The notes beneath the pieces are model-generated. The model saw only the letters and a program-made list of their open reading frames with translations, ran no database searches and was not told the origin of the DNA. Below, piece after piece: positions 41,846 to 51,398 of a stretch of 64,000 nucleotides of DNA (position 1 is the first letter of the stretch; every line of letters starts with the position of its first letter). The DNA lies in assembly GCA_016713405.1 (NCBI GenBank), contig JADJPF010000022.1:62001-126000 (forward strand). Reading direction: 5' to 3'. The DNA comes from Blastocatellia bacterium (GTDB lineage Bacteria; Acidobacteriota; Blastocatellia; Chloracidobacteriales; JADJPF01). The position numbers and the translations under genes are program-made.

Positions 41846-42744
41846 GGCACAATTACAGGTAAACATTTAGGTATAAGCTTAATTTTTAGAGGAGTATTTT
41901 CTAAATATTCTCCATCTCCATAAAACTGCATTTCTTCTTTGCTTTCTACAACAACTTGGCTGGAACGAAAATATTTAACATAAGGGTGGTTAAGGTGTGA
42001 GCCACTTAAAACTTGATAAAAACTTAATAAAAGCTGAAGTTTAGAAACTTCCTTTACAATGCAAATATCTAAAAGCCCATCATCAAGCTCTGCAATAGGA
42101 GTAATAAACATTCCTCCACCATAGGCTTGACCATTGCTAATAGCTGCCATCATTATTTTTCCTTCAAAAATACCTTCGTCATAATTAATTTTTATTTCTT
42201 TAGCCTTATATCTAATTAAAGCTTGTAAAACTGAATATCCATAAACAAACACTGCTGGCAACCAATTACTTTTCATTTTATTTTCATTAGCAAGCCGCGT
42301 AGCTTCAGCATCTACACCTAAGCCAGCAACGCCAATATAGACATGTTGACCTGTACTAGCGATATCTACTAACTTTTGTTTACCAGAAACTAGAATTTGA
42401 CAAGCTGTTTTTACATCTGTGGGGATTTTTAATGTCCGAGCAATATCATTACCTCGGCCTAAAGGTAATATTCCTAGAGCAGTTTTTGATTGAGTTTGTT
42501 TTTTTTCTAGTAAAGTATTGATAATACCTGTTAATACATAATGGATTGTCCCATCACCACCTACAGCCGTTACCACATCATAGCCATCATTAGTAGCTTT
42601 AGCAGCGATTGCTACCAAATCATCTTGCGATCGGCTTTCAACAAATTCAACTGGATGTGCAGCTAAAGCCTCTTTTAGTTCAGGTAACAATTTTTTTGTC
42701 TGTCCACGACCAGAACTAGGATTTACAATTAGCAAAATCCGCAT
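41842..42744 (-). CDS. Diacylglycerol/sphingosine kinase-type lipid kinase
   Basis: 300 residues of the DAGK/YegS/BmrU family. It shows the nucleotide-binding NPSSGRGQTKKLL, the catalytic GGDGTIHYVL and PLGRGNDIART. The C-terminal beta-sandwich with GYSVLQALIRYK and the ISNGQAYGGGM strand is present. It phosphorylates a lipid at the inner membrane, with the substrate unknown. It lies 23 bp downstream of the TPR gene, so it may be the second gene of that transcript. It converges on the kinase gene. Confidence 0.92.
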   Translation of the reverse strand: MRILLIVNPSSGRGQTKKLLPELKEALAAHPVEFVESRSQDDLVAIAAKATNDGYDVVTAVGGDGTIHYVLTGIINTLLEKKQTQSKTALGILPLGRGNDIARTLKIPTDVKTACQILVSGKQKLVDIASTGQHVYIGVAGLGVDAEATRLANENKMKSNWLPAVFVYGYSVLQALIRYKAKEIKINYDEGIFEGKIMMAAISNGQAYGGGMFITPIAELDDGLLDICIVKEVSKLQLLLSFYQVLSGSHLNHPYVKYFRSSQVVVESKEEMQFYGDGEYLENTPLKIKLIPKCLPVIVP

Positions 42745-42767
42745 AGATCAGCACCATAATAAAAATT

Positions 42768-45700
42768 TTACTCCTGCTCTTCTACATTTGGTGTTTGATT
42801 TTCTTCTTCCTCTTCTGTGTATTCTTTAGCTCTATTTGGAGCATCATAAAGTTGTGGTGCTGCCTGTCTTAGACCTGCTTCTAATTCTACATCTAGGTCT
42901 TCTGCATCTGTTTCTATTGGCATTACTTCTATACTGTCATTTGTTTGAGATTGAGCCGAACGCTGACGCAGGGCTACTGAATAAGCATCATTTGCCCCTG
43001 CTAAATCACCTTTACGGTAAAGAGCGCGTCCTAAATCTTGATAAGCCTCATGATAAATTCCATGTCTTTGTTCAATTGCATGACGATAAGCATTAATAGC
43101 AGAATTAACATCACCTGTTCGAGAATAAGCTAATCCTAAATGATAGTAAGCTTCTGGAAAAGTCCCTTGGCGTTGCTCTATAGCTGTATAAAAACAACTA
43201 ATGGCTTCATCTAAAGAAATCTCTCTAGCCAAAAGTCTCCCTAACTGAAAATAAGCATCAGGGAAAATATTGTTTTGTTGCTCTATAGCTGTGCGGAAAG
43301 TTTGTATTGATTCAGTATATTTTCCAGTAGCATTAAAAGCTAACCCTAAATTATAGTGTGCTTTAGGGAAATGTCCTTTTCTTTGTTCAATAGCTGATTG
43401 ATATTCGGAGATAGCTTGATCAGCTTGTCCTCTATCAAAAAGCACTCGCCCTAAATCATGATGAGCTTGTGCAAAATCTCCTTTTCGTTGCTCTATTGCC
43501 AGGCGAAATGCTGCCATTGCTCCATCTGTATCACCTGATTCATAAAGAGCTAAACCTAAATTACGATGTGTTCCTGGATCGTTTTTATTTACTTTTAATG
43601 CTTGACGAAATGACTCTATAGCTTCATCTAACTGACCTTTACCGTAATAAACTAGCCCTAAATCATGGTAGGCATCTGGATTTGTATCACCTTGTTTAAT
43701 TGCAACTTGGTAATAGCTTTTTGCTGCTTCTAAAGCACCTTTACGAGCTAAGGCATTACCTAAATTGCGGTGTGCATCAGGAAAATAAGGCTGTTGTTCA
43801 ATGGCAACTCGATATTGTGCTAAGGCTTCATCAATATGACCTTCAGCATAAAGAGCGTTGCCTAGATTAAAATGAGTCATTGGACATTGACCTTGAAATT
43901 GTTCTATTGCTGTGCGAAACGCCTTTACAGCTTCTTTTACTCTTCCTAGTTCAAATAAAATTGTTCCTAAATTATGGTAAGCGGTTGAAAAATTACCGGG
44001 TTGTTGTTTTACTGCTGTCTCAAGATGTACTACAGCTTCTTCCGTGCGCCCAATTTCTGCTAATGCTACTCCTAAATTGCGATGTGCTAATGGGAAGTTA
44101 TCAGACTGTTGTAAAGCTTGTTGATAACAATCAATTGCTCCTGCTAAATCCCCAATATCATATAAAGTACGACCAAGATCATTATAAGCTTCTGGAAAGT
44201 CCGCTTTTACGCTAATGGCTTGGCGATAGAAGGAAATAGCTTGTTTAATATCGCCAGAGTCAGCTAAAGCACGTCCAAGGCCATGCAAGGCTTCTGGTAA
44301 ATTGCCAAGTTGTTGAAGTGCTGTTCGATAAGTAGCAATTGCAGAATTAAGATCACCTTTATCATAAAAAGCGCGTCCTAAATCACAATGTGCGGCTGGG
44401 AAATTTTGCTGTAATTTAACAGCTTGTTGAAGTTCATTAATAGAAGTGTCTAGCTCATCTAATTCATATAAAACACGACTTAGCCGGTAATGTGTCCAAG
44501 GTAAATTGGGGTTTTGCTTAATAGAAGTACGAAATTCTGTTACAGATGTCTGCAAATTTCCTGCTCGATGTAAGGTTAAGCCTAAACTGTAGTAAGCAGA
44601 AGGAAACATTGGTTGTTGCTCAATAGCTCTACGGAAAGTTTGCTCGGCTTCCTTAAAGTTTTCTTGCTGCATTAATACTAAACCTAAACTGTAATGAGCT
44701 TCGGGATAAACTCCATTTTGCTGGCTAATTGCTGTTCGATAAGCTTCAATTGAATTTGGAAGGTTTCCTTGAGCATTAAAAGCTGTTCCTAAACTATAGT
44801 AAGATTCTGGATAGCGTTTATCTGGTCTTTGCTCAATAGCCTTTTTATATGACTCAACCGCTTCTGCTAGATTACCTTGTGAAAAATAAGCTAATCCTAA
44901 GTCATGATGAGCTTCAGCATAATCACCTTTTCTTTGTTCAATTGCAGTAGTAAAAGCTTTAACAGCATCGTCTAATTGTCCGCTAGCATAAAGAGCGCGT
45001 CCTAAATTACGATAAGCCTTTGGATAAATAGCCTGACAAGCGATTGCAGCACGAAAGGATTCTAAAGATTCTTTTAGTTGCCCTGCATCAAAAAGAGCTA
45101 AACCAAGGTTATTATGAGCCTTAGCAAAATTTCCACCTCTTAATTGTATGGCAGTGCGAAATGAACCAACCGCTTCTGAAAGTCTTTCTTGTCTATATAA
45201 CACCATTCCTAACTCATTATGTGCATCAGGAAAATTATGTTGTTGTTTAACAGCAGATTGAAAGGCTTTTACAGCTTCTTCTAGTTCATCACCTATAAAA
45301 TAAACTCGTCCAAGTTCATAGAAAGCTTCTGGAAAATTACCGCCTCTTTGCTCAATAGCTGTATGAAAAGAATCGCTAGCTTCTGTTAAATCTCCTCGAC
45401 TATAAAGAGCGCGTCCAAGCTCTAGATAAGCACGTGGATAGCGTTCACTTTGATTAATTGCAACTCTATAACACTCAATCGCTAAATCTAGCTCACCTTT
45501 AGCAAAATAAGCATCGCCTAAATTATGGTAGGCCCACGGGAATTTTTCTTCACTTTGCTCAATTGCTGTTCTTAATGTGGCAACAGCCTCATCTAGTAAG
45601 CCTTTACGTAGCAATGCACGTCCTAAAGTATGGTGTCCTTTGGGGTTTTCAGGCTGAAGCTGTAAACTAACCCCTAATTCCTCAATAGCTTCATCAATAT

Positions 45701-46400
45701 AACCAGCAGAAAATAGCGCGTTACCTAATTCTGAATGTGCTAAAGCAAATGGACTAGTACGTTGCTCAATTGCTGTTTTTAGAGCCTTTATTGCTTCTTC
45801 AGTATTACCTAATTGAAATAATGCTTTTCCAAGTTCATAGTAGCTTTCTGGACTAGCACCTCGTCGTTGTCCTATTGCTTTATGAAAAGCTTCTATTGCT
45901 GCTGTTAAATCACCTTTACGTGCTAGGGTTAATCCTAAATTGTGGTAGGCATTTGGAAAGTCACCTTGTCTTTGCTCAATTGCTTTATTATGCGCTGCTA
46001 TAGCTGCATCTAGTTCACCTGTTCGCATTAAAGCCATTCCTAAATTATGGTAGGCCCACGGGTTTATCCCTTCTCTTTGTTCAATAGCAGTGCGATAAGC
46101 AGTAATAGCTTCATTAAGTACCCCTTTACGTGCTAAAGCTAAACCTAAATGATAGTAGCTATCTGGATTATTAGCTTGTTGCTCAACTGATGTTTTATAA
46201 GAGCCAATAGCCCCTTCTAAATCACCCATATCAGACAATACCCGTCCCAGGTTAAAATAAGCCTTGGAAAATTGCCCGCTACGTAGCTCTATTGCTTTAC
46301 GATAGGCTTCTACCGCTTCCATAAATTCGCCTCGGTTATAATGACCCAAGCCTTTTTCTAGATATCTTTGTGCAGTGTTAGCAGTAACTTCGTTTTTCAC
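42768..46400 (-). CDS. Giant TPR protein with 33 tetratricopeptide repeats
   Basis: 1210 residues. From residue 9 to about 1150 I count 33 consecutive TPR units of 34-36 residues, each with the pattern [PA]xAYxxLGxAL...G[DE]LxxAIxxYRxAIEQ. Many units carry an extra RQGDF-type pair between helices, giving a 36-residue period. The C-terminus is acidic and disordered. There is no signal peptide, so it is cytoplasmic, probably a superhelical scaffold for protein interactions. High sequence similarity between repeats means copy number could change by recombination. The lipid kinase gene follows closely. Confidence 0.9.
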   Translation of the reverse strand: MKNEVTANTAQRYLEKGLGHYNRGEFMEAVEAYRKAIELRSGQFSKAYFNLGRVLSDMGDLEGAIGSYKTSVEQQANNPDSYYHLGLALARKGVLNEAITAYRTAIEQREGINPWAYHNLGMALMRTGELDAAIAAHNKAIEQRQGDFPNAYHNLGLTLARKGDLTAAIEAFHKAIGQRRGASPESYYELGKALFQLGNTEEAIKALKTAIEQRTSPFALAHSELGNALFSAGYIDEAIEELGVSLQLQPENPKGHHTLGRALLRKGLLDEAVATLRTAIEQSEEKFPWAYHNLGDAYFAKGELDLAIECYRVAINQSERYPRAYLELGRALYSRGDLTEASDSFHTAIEQRGGNFPEAFYELGRVYFIGDELEEAVKAFQSAVKQQHNFPDAHNELGMVLYRQERLSEAVGSFRTAIQLRGGNFAKAHNNLGLALFDAGQLKESLESFRAAIACQAIYPKAYRNLGRALYASGQLDDAVKAFTTAIEQRKGDYAEAHHDLGLAYFSQGNLAEAVESYKKAIEQRPDKRYPESYYSLGTAFNAQGNLPNSIEAYRTAISQQNGVYPEAHYSLGLVLMQQENFKEAEQTFRRAIEQQPMFPSAYYSLGLTLHRAGNLQTSVTEFRTSIKQNPNLPWTHYRLSRVLYELDELDTSINELQQAVKLQQNFPAAHCDLGRAFYDKGDLNSAIATYRTALQQLGNLPEALHGLGRALADSGDIKQAISFYRQAISVKADFPEAYNDLGRTLYDIGDLAGAIDCYQQALQQSDNFPLAHRNLGVALAEIGRTEEAVVHLETAVKQQPGNFSTAYHNLGTILFELGRVKEAVKAFRTAIEQFQGQCPMTHFNLGNALYAEGHIDEALAQYRVAIEQQPYFPDAHRNLGNALARKGALEAAKSYYQVAIKQGDTNPDAYHDLGLVYYGKGQLDEAIESFRQALKVNKNDPGTHRNLGLALYESGDTDGAMAAFRLAIEQRKGDFAQAHHDLGRVLFDRGQADQAISEYQSAIEQRKGHFPKAHYNLGLAFNATGKYTESIQTFRTAIEQQNNIFPDAYFQLGRLLAREISLDEAISCFYTAIEQRQGTFPEAYYHLGLAYSRTGDVNSAINAYRHAIEQRHGIYHEAYQDLGRALYRKGDLAGANDAYSVALRQRSAQSQTNDSIEVMPIETDAEDLDVELEAGLRQAAPQLYDAPNRAKEYTEEEEENQTPNVEEQE

Positions 46401-46523
46401 GCTATTAACCTCACTGATTTAATGTCTTGCTATTAACTTGCTATTTAATAAAGATAAGAAATTTTATTTAGGAAATTTTTTGCTTTCCTTACATTATCTG
46501 CTAAAACTACCAAAAATAACAAC

Positions 46524-47237
46524 TTAATAATTTGTTGTCACCCAGCCAATTTTTACTAAATAGTTATAGCCAACTACCATATTAGGCAATAACCATTTAG
46601 GCGTAAAATTTGCAAATAATGTACTTAACAACCCATGAGATAAAGCTATTGGATAAAGATTAGGGGCTTTTTGAAAGCTATATGCCCAAACTAGCCCAGC
46701 AACTAAAGTGGCAATGGTAAGCGTTGGGTTTGGCAAATGTACCAAAGCAAAAACTAAGGCCGTTAAAGTAATACTTAGCCAACCTTTCCCAACAGCTATT
46801 TGCAAGCGTCTATTAACAAAACTTTGGATTAAATATTGTTGCAGAAGTCCCCAAAAAGGTATCCCTAAAAATTGCCAAATCATCTTACTTTTTAGGTGTA
46901 TCCCCCCTAAATTAGAACCAATAATGATAATTATTAAAGCTAGTAAAAATACTGGTAATGCCAAAACTTCTACTGCTTGCCAAAAATTTTGTTTACTTAA
47001 CCCTAAACTAACTAAATTTTCTTGATAATTTAAGTGAGAAACAAAAGTTAAACTAAAAAGGGCTGTTAACACAGCTAAACTAACATAAAGTCTTAGTTCT
47101 GGGGAAATACCATCTCTTGACGGAAGCACCCAAGCCATTAGAAAAAAACAAAATATCAAAAGTAACACTTCCATTGCCGCAACAAGTTTGGCAATTTTAT
47201 TGCTTTCTCTAATAATTTGACCGCCTAAACAACTCAT
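46524..47237 (-). CDS. CPBP-family membrane protein lacking the catalytic glutamates
   Basis: 237 residues with about seven to eight TM helices. The CPBP (Rce1/Abi-like) intramembrane protease family normally has EExxFR. Here the equivalent is QQYLIQSFVNRR (about residues 135-146), followed by FALVHLPNP, which keeps the HxxxN-type motif. Replacement of both glutamates suggests a non-proteolytic member or a variant active site. It lies between the M28 peptidase and the TPR gene, all on the minus strand; the gap to the peptidase gene is 33 bp. Confidence 0.75.
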   Translation of the reverse strand: MSCLGGQIIRESNKIAKLVAAMEVLLLIFCFFLMAWVLPSRDGISPELRLYVSLAVLTALFSLTFVSHLNYQENLVSLGLSKQNFWQAVEVLALPVFLLALIIIIIGSNLGGIHLKSKMIWQFLGIPFWGLLQQYLIQSFVNRRLQIAVGKGWLSITLTALVFALVHLPNPTLTIATLVAGLVWAYSFQKAPNLYPIALSHGLLSTLFANFTPKWLLPNMVVGYNYLVKIGWVTTNY

Positions 47238-47270
47238 TTTAATTATTAATCCCTGAGCTATTTAATTTAG

Positions 47271-48884
47271 TTATTTTTTCCAGCGATCTACAACTAGGCG
47301 ATTTTCCAAATTTGCTACTCGCCAAGCTGTAGCATAAATTAAACGTGAAATTCTGGTTAATTTGTCAAAATCTATCTTTTCTATTGTATCTGTAGACTTA
47401 TGATAATCTGCGTGTAAGCCTGTAAAGTAAAAAATAATTGGTATGCCATGTCTAGCATAATTGTAATGATCACTTCGGTAAAATAGCCGACTAGGATGAC
47501 TTTCCTGGTTATAAGTGTAGTCAATCTTCATCTTACTAATTTCTGTGTTAGTCTGCTCACTAAGTTTATGTAATTCACTACTATGTTTATCCGACCCAAT
47601 CAGATAAATACTATCTTTATCCGTTAATTCTCTATCAAGAAAAGAAATCTTTTCGCCTGTCCGACTACGACCAATCATATCTGCATTTAAGTTTACAATA
47701 ATATTATTTAACGGAATTAAAGGTTCAACATCTACAAAATAACTAGAACCTTGAAGCCCCATTTCTTCACCTGTATGAAACACAACTAAGATAGATCGCT
47801 TAGGTAATACACCTTCAGCTAAAACATGTGCAATAGTTAAAATTGCAGAAGTGCCAGAAGCATCATCATCTGCGCCACAATAAATATTTTTGCTATCAGA
47901 TTTTAAGTGATCATAATGCGCACTAAGTAAAACATATTCATTTTTGAGTTTTGGGTCATTACCTTCATAAACAGCAACAACATTTTGAGTTTGTTTATAA
48001 AGTGTTTCTACAGATAAATTTAAGCTTAAAGAAACTGCTAAGTCTTTTGTGGAGTGTTTTTTACTAACTTGATCTGCCTCAAAGTAATCTGTCAAAGACA
48101 AATTTATTGAATTTAATAAAATTTTTGCTAAATTAACACTAATATTTATTTCTGGTAATTTTTTAATAATAGGTAATTTGCTTTCATTTGCTTTTACCAT
48201 TTGAAATAAATCTTCATCTTCAACACGGTATTTAGACCAATTTGGAGTTGTTTCTTCTTCTGGTAATACTAAAACAACTTTAGCTCCACGTTCATAAGCG
48301 GCTCTAGCTCCATATTGGCTATAACTAGCTTGTCTAGATAGTGATTTGGGTAAATTAGCACTTAAGAGAACAATTTTGTCTTTAACATCAATATTTTGAT
48401 AATCATCCTGAACCCCTGGTAAAGAAACCCCATAGCCAACAAACACCACAGGTGCTTCAACTGAAAGATTGGTCACTGTTGTAGTAAAAAAGTCCTTTCC
48501 AAAAGCAAAGTTTTCATTATTTGAGTTTGGCAAGCTACTGCTAACTTTTATATATGAATTTTTTGCATCAATTAATTCACCAGCAAACTTGATATTTTGA
48601 AAAAAGCTTCCATCTTGTGCCGCACCTCGGTAGCCAAAAGACTCTAGCTGACTAGCTAAATATCTAGCCGCAATACGATTACCATCGCTAAAAGTATATC
48701 GTCCACCTAGTTCAGCCGAAGCCAAAAAGGATAAGTGCCGTTTTAGTTCCTTTTGTGTAATAGCAGATAAAGCATTTGCTGGTATACTAGGCAAAGTTCT
48801 ACTACTAGCACTAACTCCAGCTATTAATAATTGAAAAACTATGAGAAAGACAAAAATTTTTCTGTTAAGTAATAATCTTTTCAT
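47271..48884 (-). CDS. Exported M28-family zinc aminopeptidase
   Basis: 537 residues with a Sec signal peptide (1-27). A PA-type insert (about 130-250) precedes the M28 catalytic domain. Metal ligands and catalytic residues are visible in SAHYDHL, GADDDASGTSAIL, HTGEEMGLQGS, NADMIGR and the final HADYHKSTDT. It cleaves N-terminal residues from peptides in the periplasm or outside the cell. The CPBP gene follows at 33 bp. Confidence 0.92.
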   Translation of the reverse strand: MKRLLLNRKIFVFLIVFQLLIAGVSASSRTLPSIPANALSAITQKELKRHLSFLASAELGGRYTFSDGNRIAARYLASQLESFGYRGAAQDGSFFQNIKFAGELIDAKNSYIKVSSSLPNSNNENFAFGKDFFTTTVTNLSVEAPVVFVGYGVSLPGVQDDYQNIDVKDKIVLLSANLPKSLSRQASYSQYGARAAYERGAKVVLVLPEEETTPNWSKYRVEDEDLFQMVKANESKLPIIKKLPEINISVNLAKILLNSINLSLTDYFEADQVSKKHSTKDLAVSLSLNLSVETLYKQTQNVVAVYEGNDPKLKNEYVLLSAHYDHLKSDSKNIYCGADDDASGTSAILTIAHVLAEGVLPKRSILVVFHTGEEMGLQGSSYFVDVEPLIPLNNIIVNLNADMIGRSRTGEKISFLDRELTDKDSIYLIGSDKHSSELHKLSEQTNTEISKMKIDYTYNQESHPSRLFYRSDHYNYARHGIPIIFYFTGLHADYHKSTDTIEKIDFDKLTRISRLIYATAWRVANLENRLVVDRWKK

Positions 48885-49180
48885 AAAGTTGCAAGATCTC
48901 TGCTGTTAAGAAAATTATATAAAATTTTCTTAGATCATAGACGATAGTTTAGTTAATTGGCAATTATATAGTGGTTAGAACTTATCTATCTTTTTGTCTT
49001 AATAAAATATGGTGCGAAACTGCATACGGAAAATCGGCACCAACATTATATAATTAGCAAGATTTTTTATCTATTATCCGCTACTATACGAATGTTAAAA
49101 ATTTATTAAATATCCATCCTGGTTATTGATTCTAAGGAGGTTGCGCTCTTAAGTTAATTAAGTTGCGCCAAATAAGCTTG

Positions 49181-51316
49181 ATGAAAGGCCAACTCTCACA
49201 ATGCTCTTTTAGTGAAGTTTTACACGAACTTTATAACAGCCGTGCCAATGGTATATTGACAGTTACTTATAATAAACAAACTAAAGCAATATTTATTGAA
49301 GATGGTAGCCCTGTATTTGCATTAAGTAATTCATCAGAAGATCAATTAAATAATTATTTAGTTTCTACTGGCAGAATTAATGCAGAAAAAATGGCTAGTT
49401 TTGGGGCTAACACTAATGTACAACAACTAGCACAAAAATTAGCTGAGAGTGGTTTAATTGCTGTCAATGAGTTAGATACAGCCTTACAAGAACTTAATAC
49501 TAATGCTATATTATCTGTTTTTAGCTGGGAAGATGGAACATTTTCTTTTGAGAAAAAAGAACGCGCACGAATAGCAATGAGCGGGAAAATAGCTAAACCT
49601 GCTCCACATTTGATTTTAGCTGGCGCACGAACTATTAAAGATCTTAAACTCTTAAAAGTCCCTTTTCCAGATACAAATGTAGTAGTAAAACTAGCTACTA
49701 ACACTCAAGAAGTACTAGCAGGTGCAGAATTATCTGCTGAAGAAACACAAATATTATTCTCCTTAAATGAACCTACTGCCGTACAACAAATTATTAATAT
49801 CTGTGGTTTGCCAGAACTAGAAGCATTTCAAGCTATGCATGGTCTTTATACTGTTGGGTTGTTACAACCTGCTGGGGAAGTGCCTAAAAAAACTCTTGCT
49901 CCACCTCCTCCAGTAAATGACTTTACACCAGCAGCTAGAGAGAAACGCCCATCAAATCAAGAAGATACCCCTCGTGCATATGATATTGTTCCTAAAGCTG
50001 TAAAACCTGCTACTAGTACAACTACTAGTTCCCCTGATGAAGAAGAAGCCAAATTTCAAAAAGAAGTCACCAGAATGCTAGCTTTTTTTGCTTCCGCTGA
50101 TCTTTATGAAGTTTTAGGAGTTACTCGAAAAGCAACAGAAAGTGAAATTAAAAAAGCTTACTACCAGTTAGCTAAAAAATATCATCCTGACCGAGTACAT
50201 AAAACTAGCTCTACAGATCTTAAAAATACTGTAGAAAAAGTGTTTGCTAAAATTACGGAAGCTTATGACAAATTAAAGGATGAAAATACTCGTAAGCGTT
50301 ATGATGAACAGATAAGAGGAAAGGCATCTAGCGGGGGCAATCCGCCATTAAATAAAGTACCTACTCAAACACCTCCTAAACCTCCTGTAACCAGTCAGCC
50401 AACACCAAGCCCTAGCCGTGTTAACACACCACCTAACCCAATGCCACAAGTTAGCCAAACACCTCCACAACCTCCAAGAACGAGTCAGCCTAGTCCAACA
50501 CCTTCTAACACTGCTCCAAGTGGCCCGGCAACACGTCCTAATCCAGTTCCACCAAGTCCAACTCCACCTGTTGCCCAAAGCCCTATTTCTAGACCAACTG
50601 CACCAAGACCAGCACCCGCAGTAGCACCAGCTAGACCAATGGCAGCTAGTCCATCTCCTGTTGTAGCTAGTGCGCAACCTGCTATGGCAGCAGCCACAGC
50701 AGCAGCTAAACCACCAGAAGGGGTTGCACCTGTTACACCTAACAAAGATGTTAAATCTCCTGGTATGGCAGAACAAGCATTTAACCAAGGCTGTCGTGCT
50801 TTTAATAACCAAGATCTAGCCCGCGCAGCTTATCTATTTCGTGAAGCTGTTAATCTTAGTCCAGATAATAAAGATTATCGTGTACAGCTAGTAGAAGTGC
50901 TAATGAAAAACCCTAAGTGGTTTAAAGATGCAGAAGAACACTTAGCAGTATTGATACAAAAAGAAAAAAATAATGCCAATTATCATACATTGTTGGGGAT
51001 AATTTACAAAGCTTCTGAAAAGTACCCACAAGCTAAAGCTAAGTTTGAAGAAGCCTTAACTTATGACCCTAGCTATAAACCTGCCCGCAAAGAAATGGCA
51101 GAATTAAAAGCTCAAGGATTAGATACACCAAAAGTTGAGCCTCCTAGCGGTTTAGCAGGACAATGGGCAGCTTTACCAAGAAATACTCAACTAGGCATAA
51201 TGGGCGGAGCTATTTTACTATTAGTAGTTTTTGTCTATTACTTTTTCCTTGCTAGTCCAGCACCAACACCTAAGCCAAGTCCAACACCTAGCGCAAGTGC
51301 TAGCCCAGCACCATAA
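49181..51316 (+). CDS. DUF4388-DnaJ-TPR protein with C-terminal membrane anchor
   Basis: 711 residues from ATG 49181. A TTG at 49163 is also in frame; the AAGGAGG at 49134-49140 is too far from either to decide. Order: a DUF4388 domain (about 1-110), a helical part, a J domain (about 303-375, with YHPDRVHK carrying HPD), a long Pro-rich linker (380-530), two to three TPR units (about 535-660), one TM helix (about 672-692) and a Pro/Ser tail. The protein should be a tail-anchored cytoplasmic co-chaperone or adaptor that recruits Hsp70. No partner gene is adjacent. Confidence 0.87.
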   Translation: MKGQLSQCSFSEVLHELYNSRANGILTVTYNKQTKAIFIEDGSPVFALSNSSEDQLNNYLVSTGRINAEKMASFGANTNVQQLAQKLAESGLIAVNELDTALQELNTNAILSVFSWEDGTFSFEKKERARIAMSGKIAKPAPHLILAGARTIKDLKLLKVPFPDTNVVVKLATNTQEVLAGAELSAEETQILFSLNEPTAVQQIINICGLPELEAFQAMHGLYTVGLLQPAGEVPKKTLAPPPPVNDFTPAAREKRPSNQEDTPRAYDIVPKAVKPATSTTTSSPDEEEAKFQKEVTRMLAFFASADLYEVLGVTRKATESEIKKAYYQLAKKYHPDRVHKTSSTDLKNTVEKVFAKITEAYDKLKDENTRKRYDEQIRGKASSGGNPPLNKVPTQTPPKPPVTSQPTPSPSRVNTPPNPMPQVSQTPPQPPRTSQPSPTPSNTAPSGPATRPNPVPPSPTPPVAQSPISRPTAPRPAPAVAPARPMAASPSPVVASAQPAMAAATAAAKPPEGVAPVTPNKDVKSPGMAEQAFNQGCRAFNNQDLARAAYLFREAVNLSPDNKDYRVQLVEVLMKNPKWFKDAEEHLAVLIQKEKNNANYHTLLGIIYKASEKYPQAKAKFEEALTYDPSYKPARKEMAELKAQGLDTPKVEPPSGLAGQWAALPRNTQLGIMGGAILLLVVFVYYFFLASPAPTPKPSPTPSASASPAP

Positions 51317-51337
51317 ATTTTCAACTTTTATAAAAAA

Positions 51338-51374
51338 TAAAAGGCAGATCTAAAAAATCTGCCTTTTATTTTTG
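51338..51374. terminator. Bidirectional terminator between convergent genes
   Basis: 12-bp arms (51338-51349 and 51357-51368) with flanking A and T tracts separate the DnaJ-TPR gene from the catabolic operon. Confidence 0.85.
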
Positions 51375-51398
51375 TTTCAATAATTTAGAAACAATATT

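Noticed and set aside
43880..44215. Plus-strand Leu-rich frame opposite the TPR gene
   Set aside because: A mirror image of repeated TPR codons without SD or family features.
50348..50812. Minus-strand frames opposite the Pro-rich linker (Trp/Cys-rich and Gly/Ala-rich)
   Set aside because: They are shadows of the Pro-rich low-complexity codons of the DUF4388-DnaJ gene.
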